A stretch of 64,000 bases of DNA, taken from contig JADCHE010000011.1 of the NCBI GenBank assembly GCA_020248665.1, positions 26,018 through 90,017 on the forward strand. The letters are read 5' to 3'. The translations under genes were made by a program, and so were the position numbers. The stretch comes from Burkholderiales bacterium. GTDB lineage: Bacteria; Pseudomonadota; Gammaproteobacteria; Burkholderiales; Burkholderiaceae_E. The notes below the pieces were generated by a model that saw nothing but the letters and a program-made list of their open reading frames with translations, did no database searches and was not told where the DNA came from. This document shows, one piece after another, positions 17,189 through 25,512 of the stretch; within the stretch, counting starts at the first letter, position 1; every line of letters starts with the position of its first letter.

Positions 17189-18582
17189 CGGGGAGCCTCG
17201 ACGGGTCGGTCGTCCGGCGGCAGCGGTGCGAGCAGCAGCACCAGGCCGGCGACAAGCTTGAGCGCGCTCGGCAGCAGCGCGTACGTCGCGGACAGCGCGA
17301 CGACCTGGCCCGACGGCGCGCCGGGCGTGTACCCGAGCGCGTCGAGCACCGGCAGCGCGAGGCCGGCGGCCGCGGCCAGGTTGATCTTGGTCGCCAGGCT
17401 CCACACGCCGAAGAACGCGCCGTCGCGCGCGCGCGGCGCGTCGTCGGCGGCGAGCACGGTGGCGAGCAGCGCCGGCGGCACCGCCAGGTCCGCGCCGAGC
17501 GCGAACCCGGTGACCACGCAGACCGCCATGAACGCGCCGGTGTCGCCGGGGCCGAGCCCGAAGGCCCAGACGAACGCGAACACGGCGAGCGCCATGCCGA
17601 AGAGCCACGCGTTGCGCAGCCCTGCGACGCGCGCGATCCGCACCCAGGCGGGCATGCCGACCGCGGCCGCGAGGAAGTACGCGACGAGGAACAGCGGGGC
17701 GCGCTCCGGCGCCTGCAGCACGTCGCCGACGTAGAACAGCACCAGCGTCGCGGGGATCGCGGTCGCGATGCCGTTGACCATGAATGCGGCGAGCATCCAG
17801 CGGAACGGCTGGCTGCCGGACACGTCGCGCCAGGTCGAGGCGAGCTGCGCGCGCAGCGGCACGCGGGTGGAGGCCGGCGCCTCGGCCGGCACGTCGGGCA
17901 GCGGCGCGCGCCGGATCGCGATCGCGGCGACGACCGCGGCGGCGACGAACAGCAGCACCAGCCAGGTCGCCCGGTCGGGCATCAGCAGGCTCGCGGACAG
18001 CAGCACGCCGAGCAGGCCGAAGCCCTCCCGGCTCGCGGTCACCCGCACGCGCTCGATGCCGTCCCGGCCGAGCCGCGCCCCCCACGCCTGGTAGCCGACC
18101 GACACGACCGAGTAGGCAAGGTAAGTGATCACCGACGAGAGCGCGAGCCACGCCGGCAGCGACACGCCGGGCGGCGGCATGAACACCGCGGCGAAGCCGA
18201 TCGCGAGCACCGGCAGCGCGGCGAGGATCGCGCGGCGGTAGCGGTCGCGGCCGGGCGCGCGGTCGAGCAGCACGCCGACGCCCGGGTCGACGACCGCGTC
18301 GACGAGCCGCGTGAGGAACAGCACCGCGCCGATCACGGTCAGGTCGACGCCGAGCTTCTCCGCGTAGAACGTCGGCAGCAGCACGAACAGCGGCAGCTCG
18401 AGCAGCGCGAGCGGAGCGCGCAGCGCGCCGTAGCTCGCGTAGTCGCGGATCTTCAGGGCCCTGGCCGCGCCGTGCTCGGGCGCGTCGCCCCGGGGCGCTC
18501 CGGCATCGGGGACGCCCTTCGTCTCCGAGGCCACCGCGCGCAGCGCGACCGCGCCGAGCGGCCCGTCGCCGGAGCCGCTCAC
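17185..18582 (-). CDS. MFS transporter (GPH-like)
   Basis: This 465-residue protein has twelve predicted membrane helices. The RLVDAVVDPGVGVLLDRAPG loop between helices 2 and 3 is the mark of glycoside-pentoside-hexuronide-type MFS carriers. The GTG start at 18582 overlaps the preceding gene's stop (GTGA), and its own stop overlaps DUF3833 (ATGA). In related clusters a sodium:galactoside-symporter-like protein sits in this place. The cargo is not known; given the neighbours a lipid or lipid precursor is possible, but that is inference. Confidence 0.85.
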   Translation of the reverse strand: MSGSGDGPLGAVALRAVASETKGVPDAGAPRGDAPEHGAARALKIRDYASYGALRAPLALLELPLFVLLPTFYAEKLGVDLTVIGAVLFLTRLVDAVVDPGVGVLLDRAPGRDRYRRAILAALPVLAIGFAAVFMPPPGVSLPAWLALSSVITYLAYSVVSVGYQAWGARLGRDGIERVRVTASREGFGLLGVLLSASLLMPDRATWLVLLFVAAAVVAAIAIRRAPLPDVPAEAPASTRVPLRAQLASTWRDVSGSQPFRWMLAAFMVNGIATAIPATLVLFYVGDVLQAPERAPLFLVAYFLAAAVGMPAWVRIARVAGLRNAWLFGMALAVFAFVWAFGLGPGDTGAFMAVCVVTGFALGADLAVPPALLATVLAADDAPRARDGAFFGVWSLATKINLAAAAGLALPVLDALGYTPGAPSGQVVALSATYALLPSALKLVAGLVLLLAPLPPDDRPVEAPR

Positions 18583-19154
18583 CGCACGGCCCCGCCAGCG
18601 TCGGCCGCCTGGCGCAGCAGCGATTCGCGCAGTGCCGGCGCGACCGTGCGCTCGTCGAGCCAGATCGCGAAGAAGGCGCCCGCGAACTCCGGGTCGTCGA
18701 CGCCGCCGATCGGGCGGTCGTTGTGGAAGAAGCGCGCACCGCGGCCCGGCTCGTGGACCCCGGTCAGCCGGTCGCCCTTGGCGACGTCGGGGAAGAGCCG
18801 CTTCATCGCGTCGAGCCAGCGGCCGCGCTGCTGCGCATCGCCATAGCCCATCCGCTCCATCTCCTGGAGGCTGCGATCGGCGATCGCCGAACCCTTGAGC
18901 GCGGTCGCGTAGCGCAGCTCGAGCGCGAACGGCGCCGACGCGAGCCGGTCGATCCGCAGGCCCGGGCGGCCGATCCACAGCTGCGCGGTGTAGACCTTGA
19001 GCCCGAACCAGCGCAGGTCGCCTTCGCCGGCGAGCCGAGCATCGGGCAGCTGTGCCGCGACCGCCGGCGGCGCCGGGACGTTCGCGCGAGCAGGCGCCCC
19101 GGCCGTCATCAGGACGGCGGCGAAGGCCGAGGACACGATCAGGTGCCGGATCAT
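18579..19154 (-). CDS. Chalcone isomerase-like periplasmic protein
   Basis: This 191-residue protein has a signal peptide (cleavage after about ARA, residues 22-25) and a chalcone-isomerase-like body: GEGDLRWFGLKVYTAQLWIG, ELRYATALKG and GARFFHNDRPIGGV. The plant catalytic set is not evident. Bacterial members of this fold are usually found in CFA/DUF1365 gene clusters and may bind fatty acids, as plant FAP proteins do. It starts 13 bp after the methyltransferase stop and overlaps the MFS gene by 4 bp. Confidence 0.8.
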   Translation of the reverse strand: MIRHLIVSSAFAAVLMTAGAPARANVPAPPAVAAQLPDARLAGEGDLRWFGLKVYTAQLWIGRPGLRIDRLASAPFALELRYATALKGSAIADRSLQEMERMGYGDAQQRGRWLDAMKRLFPDVAKGDRLTGVHEPGRGARFFHNDRPIGGVDDPEFAGAFFAIWLDERTVAPALRESLLRQAADAGGAVR

Positions 19155-19167
19155 CGCGCGGGCCGCC

Positions 19168-20460
19168 TCAAGAGCCCGGCGCGCGCAGCACGAACTGCAC
19201 GACGTCGGTGTTGCGCTGCTCGAAGCCCGCCTCGCAGTACGCGAGGTAGAACTCCCAGGTGCGCGCGAAGCGGGTGTCGAAGCCCTGGCCGGCGATCCGC
19301 GGCAGGTTCGAGAGGAAGGCCTCGCGCCAGGCCTTCAGCGTGCGCGCGTAGTCGAGCCCGAAGTCGAAGCGGTCGTCGACCGACAGTGCGGCGCGCGCCG
19401 CGCGCTCGGCGAAGATCGTCTTGGAAGGAAGCATGCCGCCTGGAAAGATGTACTGCTGGATGAAGTCGGTGCTGCGGCGGTAGCGCTCGAACAGCGCATC
19501 GTCGATCGTGATCGTCTGCACCACCGCGCGGCCACCTGGCGCGAGGCAGCGGCGCACCGTCGAGAAGTACGCGTCCCAGTACTGCTCGCCGACCGCCTCG
19601 AACATCTCGATCGAGACGATCGCGTCATAGTGGCCGCGTTCGTCGCGGTAGTCCTGCAACAGGAAGCGTGCCCGGTCGGCGAGTCCCGCGCCGGCGAGAC
19701 GCTGCGTGGCCCACGCATGCTGCTCGGTCGACAGCGTGAGGCCGGTGACGTGCAGCCCGTCGCGCGCCGCCATCTCCGCGAAGCCGCCCCAGCCGCAGCC
19801 GATCTCGAGCACGCGCGCGCCGGGGCGCAGCCCGAGCACGTCGAGGATCCGTCGGTACTTCGCGTCCTGCGCGTCCTTCAGCGGGCGGGCCGGGTCGTCG
19901 CCGAAGATCGCGCTCGAGTAGGTCATGCTCGGGTCGAGCCAGACCTCGTAGAACGCGTTGCCGAGATCGTAGTGTGCGTGGATGTTGCGCCGGCTTCCGG
20001 CGCGGCTGTTGCGGTTCAGCAGGTGGCGCAGCCGGTTCAGCAGCCCGCCCCACCAGCTGCCGTAGATCGCGCGCTCGATGACGTCGCGGTTCGCCACCAG
20101 AACGCGCAGCACGTCTGCGAGCGAGTCGGTGCTCCAGTCGCCGGCGATGTAGGTCTCGGCGAAGCCGATGTCTCCCTTGGCGAGCGAGGCGCCGCAGACG
20201 TTCCAGTTCGCGAGCCGCACCGTCGCGTGGGCCTCGCCCGCGCCGAACGCGAGCACGCGGCCAGCCGGCGTCACCACCGTCAGGCGCCCGTGGCGCAGAC
20301 GCTGCAGCAGCGCGAGCACCGCGCGCGCGGCCGCGGGCATCGGCTCGTCGGCGACGTGCGCGCGCTGCGCGTCGCCGTCGACGAGCGGCGACACCGCGGG
20401 GTTCAGCAGGTGCGTCGATTCGGCGTCGAGCATGGGTCGCGCGGAGAAGTCACGGTTCAT
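19168..20460 (-). CDS. CFA-synthase-family SAM-dependent fatty acid methyltransferase
   Basis: This 430-residue protein resembles cyclopropane-fatty-acid synthase. It has an N-terminal domain to about residue 150, then NIHAHYDLGNAFYEVWLD, the SAM-binding VLEIGCGWGGFAEMA near 215, SIEMFEAVGEQYW, and QQYIFPGGMLPS. The enzyme adds a methylene or methyl group from SAM to unsaturated acyl chains of membrane lipids. The ATG overlaps the DUF1365 stop as ATGA. Beside a FAD oxidoreductase and DUF1365 the product may not be a simple cyclopropane; methylated or furan fatty acids are alternatives by analogy with R. sphaeroides. Confidence 0.9.
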   Translation of the reverse strand: MNRDFSARPMLDAESTHLLNPAVSPLVDGDAQRAHVADEPMPAAARAVLALLQRLRHGRLTVVTPAGRVLAFGAGEAHATVRLANWNVCGASLAKGDIGFAETYIAGDWSTDSLADVLRVLVANRDVIERAIYGSWWGGLLNRLRHLLNRNSRAGSRRNIHAHYDLGNAFYEVWLDPSMTYSSAIFGDDPARPLKDAQDAKYRRILDVLGLRPGARVLEIGCGWGGFAEMAARDGLHVTGLTLSTEQHAWATQRLAGAGLADRARFLLQDYRDERGHYDAIVSIEMFEAVGEQYWDAYFSTVRRCLAPGGRAVVQTITIDDALFERYRRSTDFIQQYIFPGGMLPSKTIFAERAARAALSVDDRFDFGLDYARTLKAWREAFLSNLPRIAGQGFDTRFARTWEFYLAYCEAGFEQRNTDVVQFVLRAPGS

Positions 20461-21242
20461 CGATCACCTCGGGAGACGAACGCCTCGGGCGGCTCGGGCT
20501 TGCGGTGGAAGGGTACCCGCGCGAGCCAGAGCTTCAACGCGTGCCAGTGGATGCGTGCGACCACGCCGACGGTGAACAGCGGCTGGCCGAACAGCGCGCG
20601 GCGGACCGCGGCGCGGTCGGCCGGCACCAGCTCGCCAGAGAGGCTCGTCAGCAGCAGCGGGCCGTCGGCGTCGTGGTAGTCGATGCGCGCGAGCGCCCGG
20701 TCGGGTCGGTTGAAGAAGCGAAACCGGTAGCTGCCCTCGACCGAGCAGAACGGTGAGACGTGGAAGACCTTGCGCGCGCGCCTCTCGCGGCCCTGCGGCA
20801 GCGGGCCGCCGTCGGGCTCGGCGAGCAGGTAGCAGTGGCGCTCGCCGAAGGTGTTGTTGACCTCGGCGATCACCGCGATCGGCGCGCCGTCGGCGCGGTG
20901 GCAGAACCAGAAGCTGACCGGCTTGAACGCGTAGCCGAGCATCCGCGGGAAGGTGTGCAGCCAGATCGCGCCGTCGGCGTCGACGCCGGCCTGCGCGCAC
21001 AGCCCGCGCGCCCAGTCGGCAAGCGGCGTGCGGCCGTCGCCGTGGTCGGCGCTGCGGAACGACACCGGTGCGGCCGCGTCCCAACCGAACCAGCGGCCCA
21101 GCCCCGTGGCCGCGCGGCGAGCCGCGTCGCCGTCGACGCGCACCCGCAGGAACACGCCCGGATAGCCGAACGCGTGCCGCACTGGCCGCAGCCGCGTGTG
21201 GCGGATCGGGCCGAAGCCGAACTGGATCGCAGGGTCGTCCAT
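20457..21242 (-). CDS. DUF1365 protein
   Basis: This 261-residue protein matches DUF1365: GFGPIRHTRLRPVRHAFGYP at the N-terminus, LHTFPRMLGYAFKPVSFWFC in the middle, EVNNTFGERHCYLL, and KVFHVSPFCSVEGSYRFRF. Its biochemical role is unknown, but it nearly always sits between a FAD-dependent oxidoreductase and a CFA-type methyltransferase, as here. I took ATG 21242; a GTG two codons upstream (21248) is also possible. The stop overlaps the methyltransferase start. A link to acyl-chain modification is an inference from context. Confidence 0.88.
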   Translation of the reverse strand: MDDPAIQFGFGPIRHTRLRPVRHAFGYPGVFLRVRVDGDAARRAATGLGRWFGWDAAAPVSFRSADHGDGRTPLADWARGLCAQAGVDADGAIWLHTFPRMLGYAFKPVSFWFCHRADGAPIAVIAEVNNTFGERHCYLLAEPDGGPLPQGRERRARKVFHVSPFCSVEGSYRFRFFNRPDRALARIDYHDADGPLLLTSLSGELVPADRAAVRRALFGQPLFTVGVVARIHWHALKLWLARVPFHRKPEPPEAFVSRGDR

Positions 21243-21261
21243 GGGCACGATGCTGCAGCGA

Positions 21262-22611
21262 TCAGGCCGCGGCCGCCAGTACCGGCGCGGGCGCTGCGCT
21301 GCGGGCGTCGTCGCGGGAGAGCAGCGCGGCGGCGACCGCGAGGCCGGACTTCAATCCGTCCTCGTGGAAGCCCCAGCCGGTCCAGGCGCCCGCGAACCAG
21401 GTGTTGCGCAGGCCCTGGATCGACGGGAGCCGACGCTGCGCGGCGATCGCGCCGCCGTCGAAGACCGGGTGCGAGTAGTCGAGCGTGCGCAGGATCGTGT
21501 CCTCGCGCGGCGGCGCGGTCGGGTTCAGCGTGACCAGCACCGGCCGGTCGAACGGCAGCGGCTGGAGCTTGTTGAGCCAGTAGGTGACCGCGACCGACGG
21601 TGCGTCGCCGCGCTCGGCGTCCGACACGTCGCCGAAGCGGCCGGTGCTCAGGTAGTTCCACGCCGCCCACGCGCGACGGCGCCTGGGCATCAGTGCGAGG
21701 TCGGTGTGCAGGTAGGCGCGGTTCGGTTGGTACGGGACGGCGCCCAGGATCTCGCGTTCGGCGTCGCTCGCGTCGGCGAGCATCGCGAGCGACTGATCGC
21801 TGTGGCAGGCGAGGATCACATGGTCGAAGGTCTCGCGGCCCCGATCGGTGACGATCGCGACCGCGCCGCCGTCGCGCGCCGCGTCCATCGGCGCGCGCAG
21901 CACCGCGCGCACCGGCGTGGAGACGCGCACGTCGTGAAGCCCGGCGACGATCTTCTCGACGTACTGGCGCGCGCCGCCCTTCACCGTGAACCAGCGCGGC
22001 CGGTTCGCGACCTGCAGCAGGCCGTGGTTGTCGCAGAAGCGCGCGAAGCTGCCGACCGGGAACGCGAGCATCGTCGAAGTCGGGCACGACCAGATCGCGG
22101 CGGCCATGGGCAGCAGGTAGCCGTCGCGGAACCCGCGGCCGTAGCCGTGCGCGTCGAGCCATTCGCCGAGCGGCACGCCGGCGTCGCTCGCACCACGCGC
22201 GAGCGCGGTGGCCTGGCGGTTGAAGCGCAGGATGTCGCGCAGCATCGACCAGAAGCGGCCCGACAATGCGTTCGACGGCTGCGCGAACAGCGAGCGCAGG
22301 TCGCTGCCGCACCACTCGAAGTCGTGCGGCCCGACCGACACCGAGAACGACATGTCCGAGCCCGCGGTCGGCACCCCGAGCGCGTCGAACAGCGCGATCA
22401 GGTTCGGATAGGTGCGTTCGTTGTAGACGAGGAAGCCGGTGTCGACCGGGTAGGTCACGCCGCCGACGGTCGCGTCGACGGTGTTCGTGTGGCCGCCGAC
22501 GTAGTCGCCCGCCTCGAACAGCGTGACCCGGTGACGCGCGGCCAGGCGATGTGCCGCTCCCAGGCCGGCGATGCCGCCGCCGACCACCGCGATGCGAAGG
22601 GGCGCCGCCAT
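21262..22611 (-). CDS. FAD-dependent amine-oxidase-like oxidoreductase
   Basis: This 449-residue flavoprotein begins with the dinucleotide motif RIAVVGGGIAGLGAAHRLA and EAGDYVGGHTNTV. It contains the subfamily mark DTGFLVYNERTYPNL and ends with the FAD motif FAGAWTGWGFHEDGLKSG. It is the NAD(P)-binding/amine-oxidase-like family found with DUF1365 and CFA enzymes, related to desaturase- or saturase-like flavoproteins. It likely oxidises an acyl chain or a lipid-bound intermediate. It starts 14 bp after folE2 stops and 19 bp before DUF1365, so it is cotranscribed with both. Confidence 0.88.
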   Translation of the reverse strand: MAAPLRIAVVGGGIAGLGAAHRLAARHRVTLFEAGDYVGGHTNTVDATVGGVTYPVDTGFLVYNERTYPNLIALFDALGVPTAGSDMSFSVSVGPHDFEWCGSDLRSLFAQPSNALSGRFWSMLRDILRFNRQATALARGASDAGVPLGEWLDAHGYGRGFRDGYLLPMAAAIWSCPTSTMLAFPVGSFARFCDNHGLLQVANRPRWFTVKGGARQYVEKIVAGLHDVRVSTPVRAVLRAPMDAARDGGAVAIVTDRGRETFDHVILACHSDQSLAMLADASDAEREILGAVPYQPNRAYLHTDLALMPRRRRAWAAWNYLSTGRFGDVSDAERGDAPSVAVTYWLNKLQPLPFDRPVLVTLNPTAPPREDTILRTLDYSHPVFDGGAIAAQRRLPSIQGLRNTWFAGAWTGWGFHEDGLKSGLAVAAALLSRDDARSAAPAPVLAAAA

Positions 22612-22625
22612 GGCCGCCGTCGCGC

Positions 22626-23420
22626 TCAGGCCTTGACGCGCTCGATGCGCGCGTAGGCCGAGTGGTTGTGGATGGACTCGAAGTTCTCCGATTCGACCGT
22701 GTACGCCGACACCGCATCGATCGCCTCGATGCCGAGCGCGACGTCGCGCACCAGGTCCTCGACGAACTTCGGGTTGTCGTACGCGCGCTCGGTCACGTAC
22801 TTCTCGTCCGGGCGCTTGAGCAGGCCCCACAGCTCGCACGACGCGGCGCCCTCGGCGACCGCGATCAGGGCCTCGACGGGCAGCTCGTCGCGCAGCGTGG
22901 CCGCGATCGTCACGTGGGAGCGCTGGTTGTGCGCGCCGTACTCGGAGATGTTCTTCGAGCAGGGGCACAGGCTCGTCACCGGCACCAGGACCTGCATCGT
23001 GACCGTGGTCGTGCCGGCCTTCGCCTCGACGCGCATCGTCACCCGGTAGTCCATCAGGCTCTCGACGCCCGAGACCGGGGCCGTCTTCATGACGAAGTAC
23101 GGCAAGCGCATCTCGACGTAGCCGGCGTCGGCGTCGAGCCGGGCCAGCATCGTCGTCATCAGCCGCTGCAGCATCGCCGGCGAGACCGGTTCGTGCGCCG
23201 CGGCCAGCACTTCGAGGAAGCGCGACATGTGCGTCCCCTTCACGTCCGGCGGCAGCGCGACGTACATGTCGACGCTGGCGACCGTCGGCTGCGGGCCGCG
23301 GGCGGTCAGCACGGTCAGCGGGTGCGTGATGTCCTTGACGCCGACGCGCTGGATCGCGAGATTGCGGCGGTCGGCGTGCGACTGGACATCCGGCAGGAAG
23401 ATCTTCTCGGGGGCGTTCAT
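22626..23420 (-). CDS. folE2: GTP cyclohydrolase FolE2 (type IB)
   Basis: This 264-residue protein is GTP cyclohydrolase IB. It shows the metal and active-site region [19 protein letters not shown] near residues 148-166, [16 protein letters not shown], and the C-terminal IHNHSAYA histidines. It opens GTP to dihydroneopterin triphosphate, the first step of folate/pterin synthesis, and works with metals other than zinc. Here it sits between gpx and the lipid genes. Photolyases of the FeS type carry a pterin-like lumazine antenna, so pterin or riboflavin supply may be light-linked. A possible own promoter lies at 23451-23479. Confidence 0.93.
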   Translation of the reverse strand: MNAPEKIFLPDVQSHADRRNLAIQRVGVKDITHPLTVLTARGPQPTVASVDMYVALPPDVKGTHMSRFLEVLAAAHEPVSPAMLQRLMTTMLARLDADAGYVEMRLPYFVMKTAPVSGVESLMDYRVTMRVEAKAGTTTVTMQVLVPVTSLCPCSKNISEYGAHNQRSHVTIAATLRDELPVEALIAVAEGAASCELWGLLKRPDEKYVTERAYDNPKFVEDLVRDVALGIEAIDAVSAYTVESENFESIHNHSAYARIERVKA

Positions 23421-23450
23421 CGAGGTGCGGCTCCAGTGGGTACGGACACC

Positions 23451-23479
23451 ATGCTATCCGGACTTGACCGGAAAGTCAC
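23451..23479 (-). promoter_or_regulatory. Possible folE2 promoter with palindromic spacer
   Basis: On the minus strand a GTGACT (-35-like, 23479-23474) and TAGCAT (-10-like, 23456-23451) are 17 bp apart. The spacer is filled by the inverted repeat TCCGG-6 nt-CCGGA (23457-23472). A palindrome inside the spacer is typical of MerR-type control. Four of six bases fit each consensus box, so this is a candidate only. It would give folE2 and the lipid genes a second promoter below gpx. Confidence 0.4.
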
Positions 23480-23513
23480 GAAATGACCGACAGGTTACCG
23501 TGGCCTTCGGTCG

Positions 23514-24176
23514 TCACCGGGCCAGGGTCCTTTCAAGGTCGCGGATCAGGCGGGGGTCGAGCGGCTCGACCGCGCTCGGGTACGCCGCCACGATGGCACC
23601 GTCCCGGCCGATCAGCCACTTGTGGAAGTTCCACTTCGGCGCCATGCCGCTGCGGCGGCCGAGTTCGGCGAACAAGGGGTCGGCGTTCGGACCGACGACG
23701 ACGGTCTTCGCGAACATCGGAAACGCCACCCCGTAGGTATTGAAGCAGACGTCCGCGATCTGTTTCGCGGTGCCGGGCTCCTGCTGCCCGAAATCGTTCG
23801 ACGGGAAGCCGAGGACCACGAACCCGCGGTCGCGGTAGCGCCGGAAGAGCGCCTCGAGGCCCTCGTACTGCTGCGTGAAGCCGCAGTAGCTGGCGGTGTT
23901 GACCACCAGCACGGCCCGGCCGGCGTACTGGCACAGGTGCTGGGGCGCGTCATCCTGCAGGCGGGGCAGGGTCCGGTCGAGGAGTTCGGGGCACCGGGCC
24001 GTCGGGATCCTGCCACCGGCGGTCGGGGAAGGGGTCGGGGTCGTCGTCGTCGCTTTCGGTGCAGGCTGTGCAAATGCGGAATTGTCCAGGTCAATCGAGC
24101 TGCAAACAGCCCAGCTGCCCACCAGGAAGGCCGCTGCGACGGGGCGCGAGGCAAAACCGACCCTGAGGGCGACCAT
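23514..24176 (-). CDS. Secreted glutathione peroxidase-family protein
   Basis: This 220-residue protein has a leader (residues 1-36, ending near AFAQP), a Thr/Pro linker, and a GPx thioredoxin-like domain. The catalytic cysteine is in VVNTASYCGFTQQYEG, the glutamine in FPSNDFGQQEPG and the tryptophan/asparagine in KWNFHKW. It reduces hydroperoxides with thiols, here probably in the periplasm, where lipid peroxides formed by light and oxygen would be its target. It is the first gene of the minus-strand series, and the promoter and palindromes at 24178-24252 lie directly upstream. The 93-bp gap to folE2 is unusually large for this operon. Confidence 0.88.
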   Translation of the reverse strand: MVALRVGFASRPVAAAFLVGSWAVCSSIDLDNSAFAQPAPKATTTTPTPSPTAGGRIPTARCPELLDRTLPRLQDDAPQHLCQYAGRAVLVVNTASYCGFTQQYEGLEALFRRYRDRGFVVLGFPSNDFGQQEPGTAKQIADVCFNTYGVAFPMFAKTVVVGPNADPLFAELGRRSGMAPKWNFHKWLIGRDGAIVAAYPSAVEPLDPRLIRDLERTLAR

Positions 24177-24177
24177 G

Positions 24178-24190
24178 TTGTCCTAGTCAA
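24178..24190. promoter_or_regulatory. Palindromic site 1 (TTGTCCTAGTCAA)
   Basis: A near-palindrome TTG-7 nt-CAA begins 2 bp upstream of the gpx start codon. It shares TTGTCC and CAA with site 3 at 24240-24252, 62 bp away. It lies in the gpx 5' leader, where a bound repressor could block elongation or form a loop. Regulator identity is inferred. Confidence 0.45.
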
Positions 24191-24203
24191 CGCGAAGCTA
24201 CGG

Positions 24204-24216
24204 TCCTATACTAGGA
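24204..24216. promoter_or_regulatory. Palindromic site 2 over the -10 box (TCCTATACTAGGA)
   Basis: A perfect 5-3-5 inverted repeat, TCCTA-TAC-TAGGA, covers the whole -10 hexamer of the gpx promoter. A dimer or tetramer bound here would exclude RNA polymerase, the way CarH-type photoreceptors repress in the dark. Binding by the neighbouring MerR protein is inferred. Confidence 0.5.
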
Positions 24217-24236
24217 ATTCAAACGCACACGGTCAA
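24208..24236 (-). promoter_or_regulatory. Sigma-70 promoter for gpx and the downstream lipid genes
   Basis: On the minus strand TTGACC (24236-24231) and TAGTAT (24213-24208) are separated by 17 bp, a good sigma-70 promoter in a GC-rich background. Transcription would start near 24200, about 25 bases before the gpx ATG. The palindromes at 24178, 24204 and 24240 lie downstream of, on and upstream of it. Confidence 0.6.
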
Positions 24237-24239
24237 GCG

Positions 24240-24252
24240 TTGTCCAGGACAA
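24240..24252. promoter_or_regulatory. Palindromic site 3 (TTGTCCAGGACAA)
   Basis: A perfect inverted repeat of six bases about a central A, just upstream of the gpx -35 box and 66 bp before the regulator's start codon. It is the best palindrome of the three and could serve both divergent genes. Confidence 0.5.
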
Positions 24253-24317
24253 ATTCGCCTCATGTCCATCGGAGACGACCGTCGAAGTGCCTCGAGGCGG
24301 GGATGCAGTAACACCGG

Positions 24318-25265
24318 ATGAACGATCGCAACGCCACGCCGTCGCTGTCGCGAACGATCGCCGCGGTCGAACGTGACACCGGCCTGTCGAAAGACACGCT
24401 GCGAGTGTGGGAGCGCCGTTATGGCTTCCCGCATCCGGATCGCGACCAGTTCGGCGAACGGGTCTACCCGATCGAGCAGGTCGACAAGCTCCGGGTGCTC
24501 CGGCGCCTGATGGACGCCGGCCACCGCCCGGGCAAGGTCATCCACCTGCCGATCGACCAGTTGCAGACGCTCGCCGCCGAGACGACCGGCTCGTCGGTCA
24601 CGCCTCGCTCGATGGGCGACGCGAACGCCGAGCACGAGGACCTGCAGCGCTTCCTCGAGCTGGTGAAGGCGCACGAGGTCGAGGCGCTGCGGCGCGCGCT
24701 GTCTCAGGCACAGCTGCGCATCGGCATGGAACGCTTCGTCACCGAGATCGTGTCGCCGCTGACCCGGATGGTCGGCGACGCATGGGCGCGCGGCTATGTC
24801 GAGGTGTTCGAGGAGCACCTCTACACCGAGTCGATCCAGGTCGTGCTGCGCAGCGCGATCGGCACGATCCCCCAGCCGGCGCGCCGCCCGCGCATCCTGC
24901 TGACCACGATCCCCCAGGAGCCGCACGGCCTCGGGCTGCTGATGGCCGAGGCGATCCTCGCGCTCGAGGGCTGCCGCTGCGTGTCGCTCGGCGTGCAGAC
25001 GCCGATCTGGGACATCGTGCTCGCCTCCAGCGCGCACCGTGCCGACGTGGTCGCGCTGTCGTTCTCCGCGACGGTCAATCCGAACCAGGTGCTCGACAGC
25101 CTCGTCGAGCTGCGCCAGAAGCTGCCGCCCGAGACCGCGATCTGGGCCGGCGGCAACTGCCCGATCCTGCAGCGCCGCCCGCCGCAGGACGTCACGGTGC
25201 TCAACGAGCTGATCGACATCCAGCCGGCGATCCGCCGCTGGCGCGAGACGCACCCCGAGGGCTGA
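24318..25265 (+). CDS. litR: MerR-family B12-dependent photoreceptor regulator (CarH/LitR type)
   Basis: This 315-residue protein has an N-terminal MerR winged helix (residues 10-75, with [12 protein letters not shown]), then a helical bundle and a Rossmann-like cobalamin-binding domain. The light-sensor signature W-x9-E-H is complete: Trp156, Glu166, His167. The lower-ligand His203 lies in EPHGLG, a form of the DxHxxG motif with Glu for Asp. In CarH and class I LitR these residues hold adenosylcobalamin; in the dark a tetramer represses, and light breaks the Co-C bond and frees the DNA. It faces gpx and precedes a photolyase unit. Target genes are inferred from position; no strong ribosome site is seen. 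Confidence 0.88.
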   Translation: MNDRNATPSLSRTIAAVERDTGLSKDTLRVWERRYGFPHPDRDQFGERVYPIEQVDKLRVLRRLMDAGHRPGKVIHLPIDQLQTLAAETTGSSVTPRSMGDANAEHEDLQRFLELVKAHEVEALRRALSQAQLRIGMERFVTEIVSPLTRMVGDAWARGYVEVFEEHLYTESIQVVLRSAIGTIPQPARRPRILLTTIPQEPHGLGLLMAEAILALEGCRCVSLGVQTPIWDIVLASSAHRADVVALSFSATVNPNQVLDSLVELRQKLPPETAIWAGGNCPILQRRPPQDVTVLNELIDIQPAIRRWRETHPEG

Positions 25266-25332
25266 CGCGCCGGGGCGGCCCGTTGCGGAAACCTCCTGCA
25301 ACTTCCGGCGCGCCGCCGCGTCCCCGTCCGAC

Positions 25333-25512
25333 ATGGCAGCGACGGCGCACCGCGGCAACAAGGCCTTCCTGCCCAGCAAGCCCTGCGCGCACTGCGCGCG
25401 GCCGATGACCTGGCGCAAGCGCTGGGCGAGGACCTGGGACGACGTCCGGTACTGCTCCGATGGCTGTCGAGTCGCTGCGGCTCGTGCTCGGCGACCAGCT
25501 GAGCCGCGATAA
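25333..25512 (+). CDS. DUF2256 zinc-ribbon mini-protein
   Basis: This 59-residue basic protein reads [16 protein letters not shown] and then VRYCSDGC, the DUF2256 pattern with two CxxC/CxxxC pairs likely to bind zinc. The ATG at 25333 follows the regulator by 67 bp. Its 3' end runs 53 bp into the photolyase gene in another frame, so the two are translated from one message. DUF2256 proteins commonly sit beside cryptochrome/photolyase genes, but their function is unknown. It is short but the cysteine pattern is convincing. Confidence 0.85.
   Translation: MAATAHRGNKAFLPSKPCAHCARPMTWRKRWARTWDDVRYCSDGCRVAAARARRPAEPR

Noticed and set aside
15697..23420. Carotenoid or polyketide biosynthesis cluster
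   Set aside because: No phytoene synthase, desaturase of the CrtI type with its motifs, or ketosynthase; the FAD enzyme is of the DUF1365/CFA-associated group.
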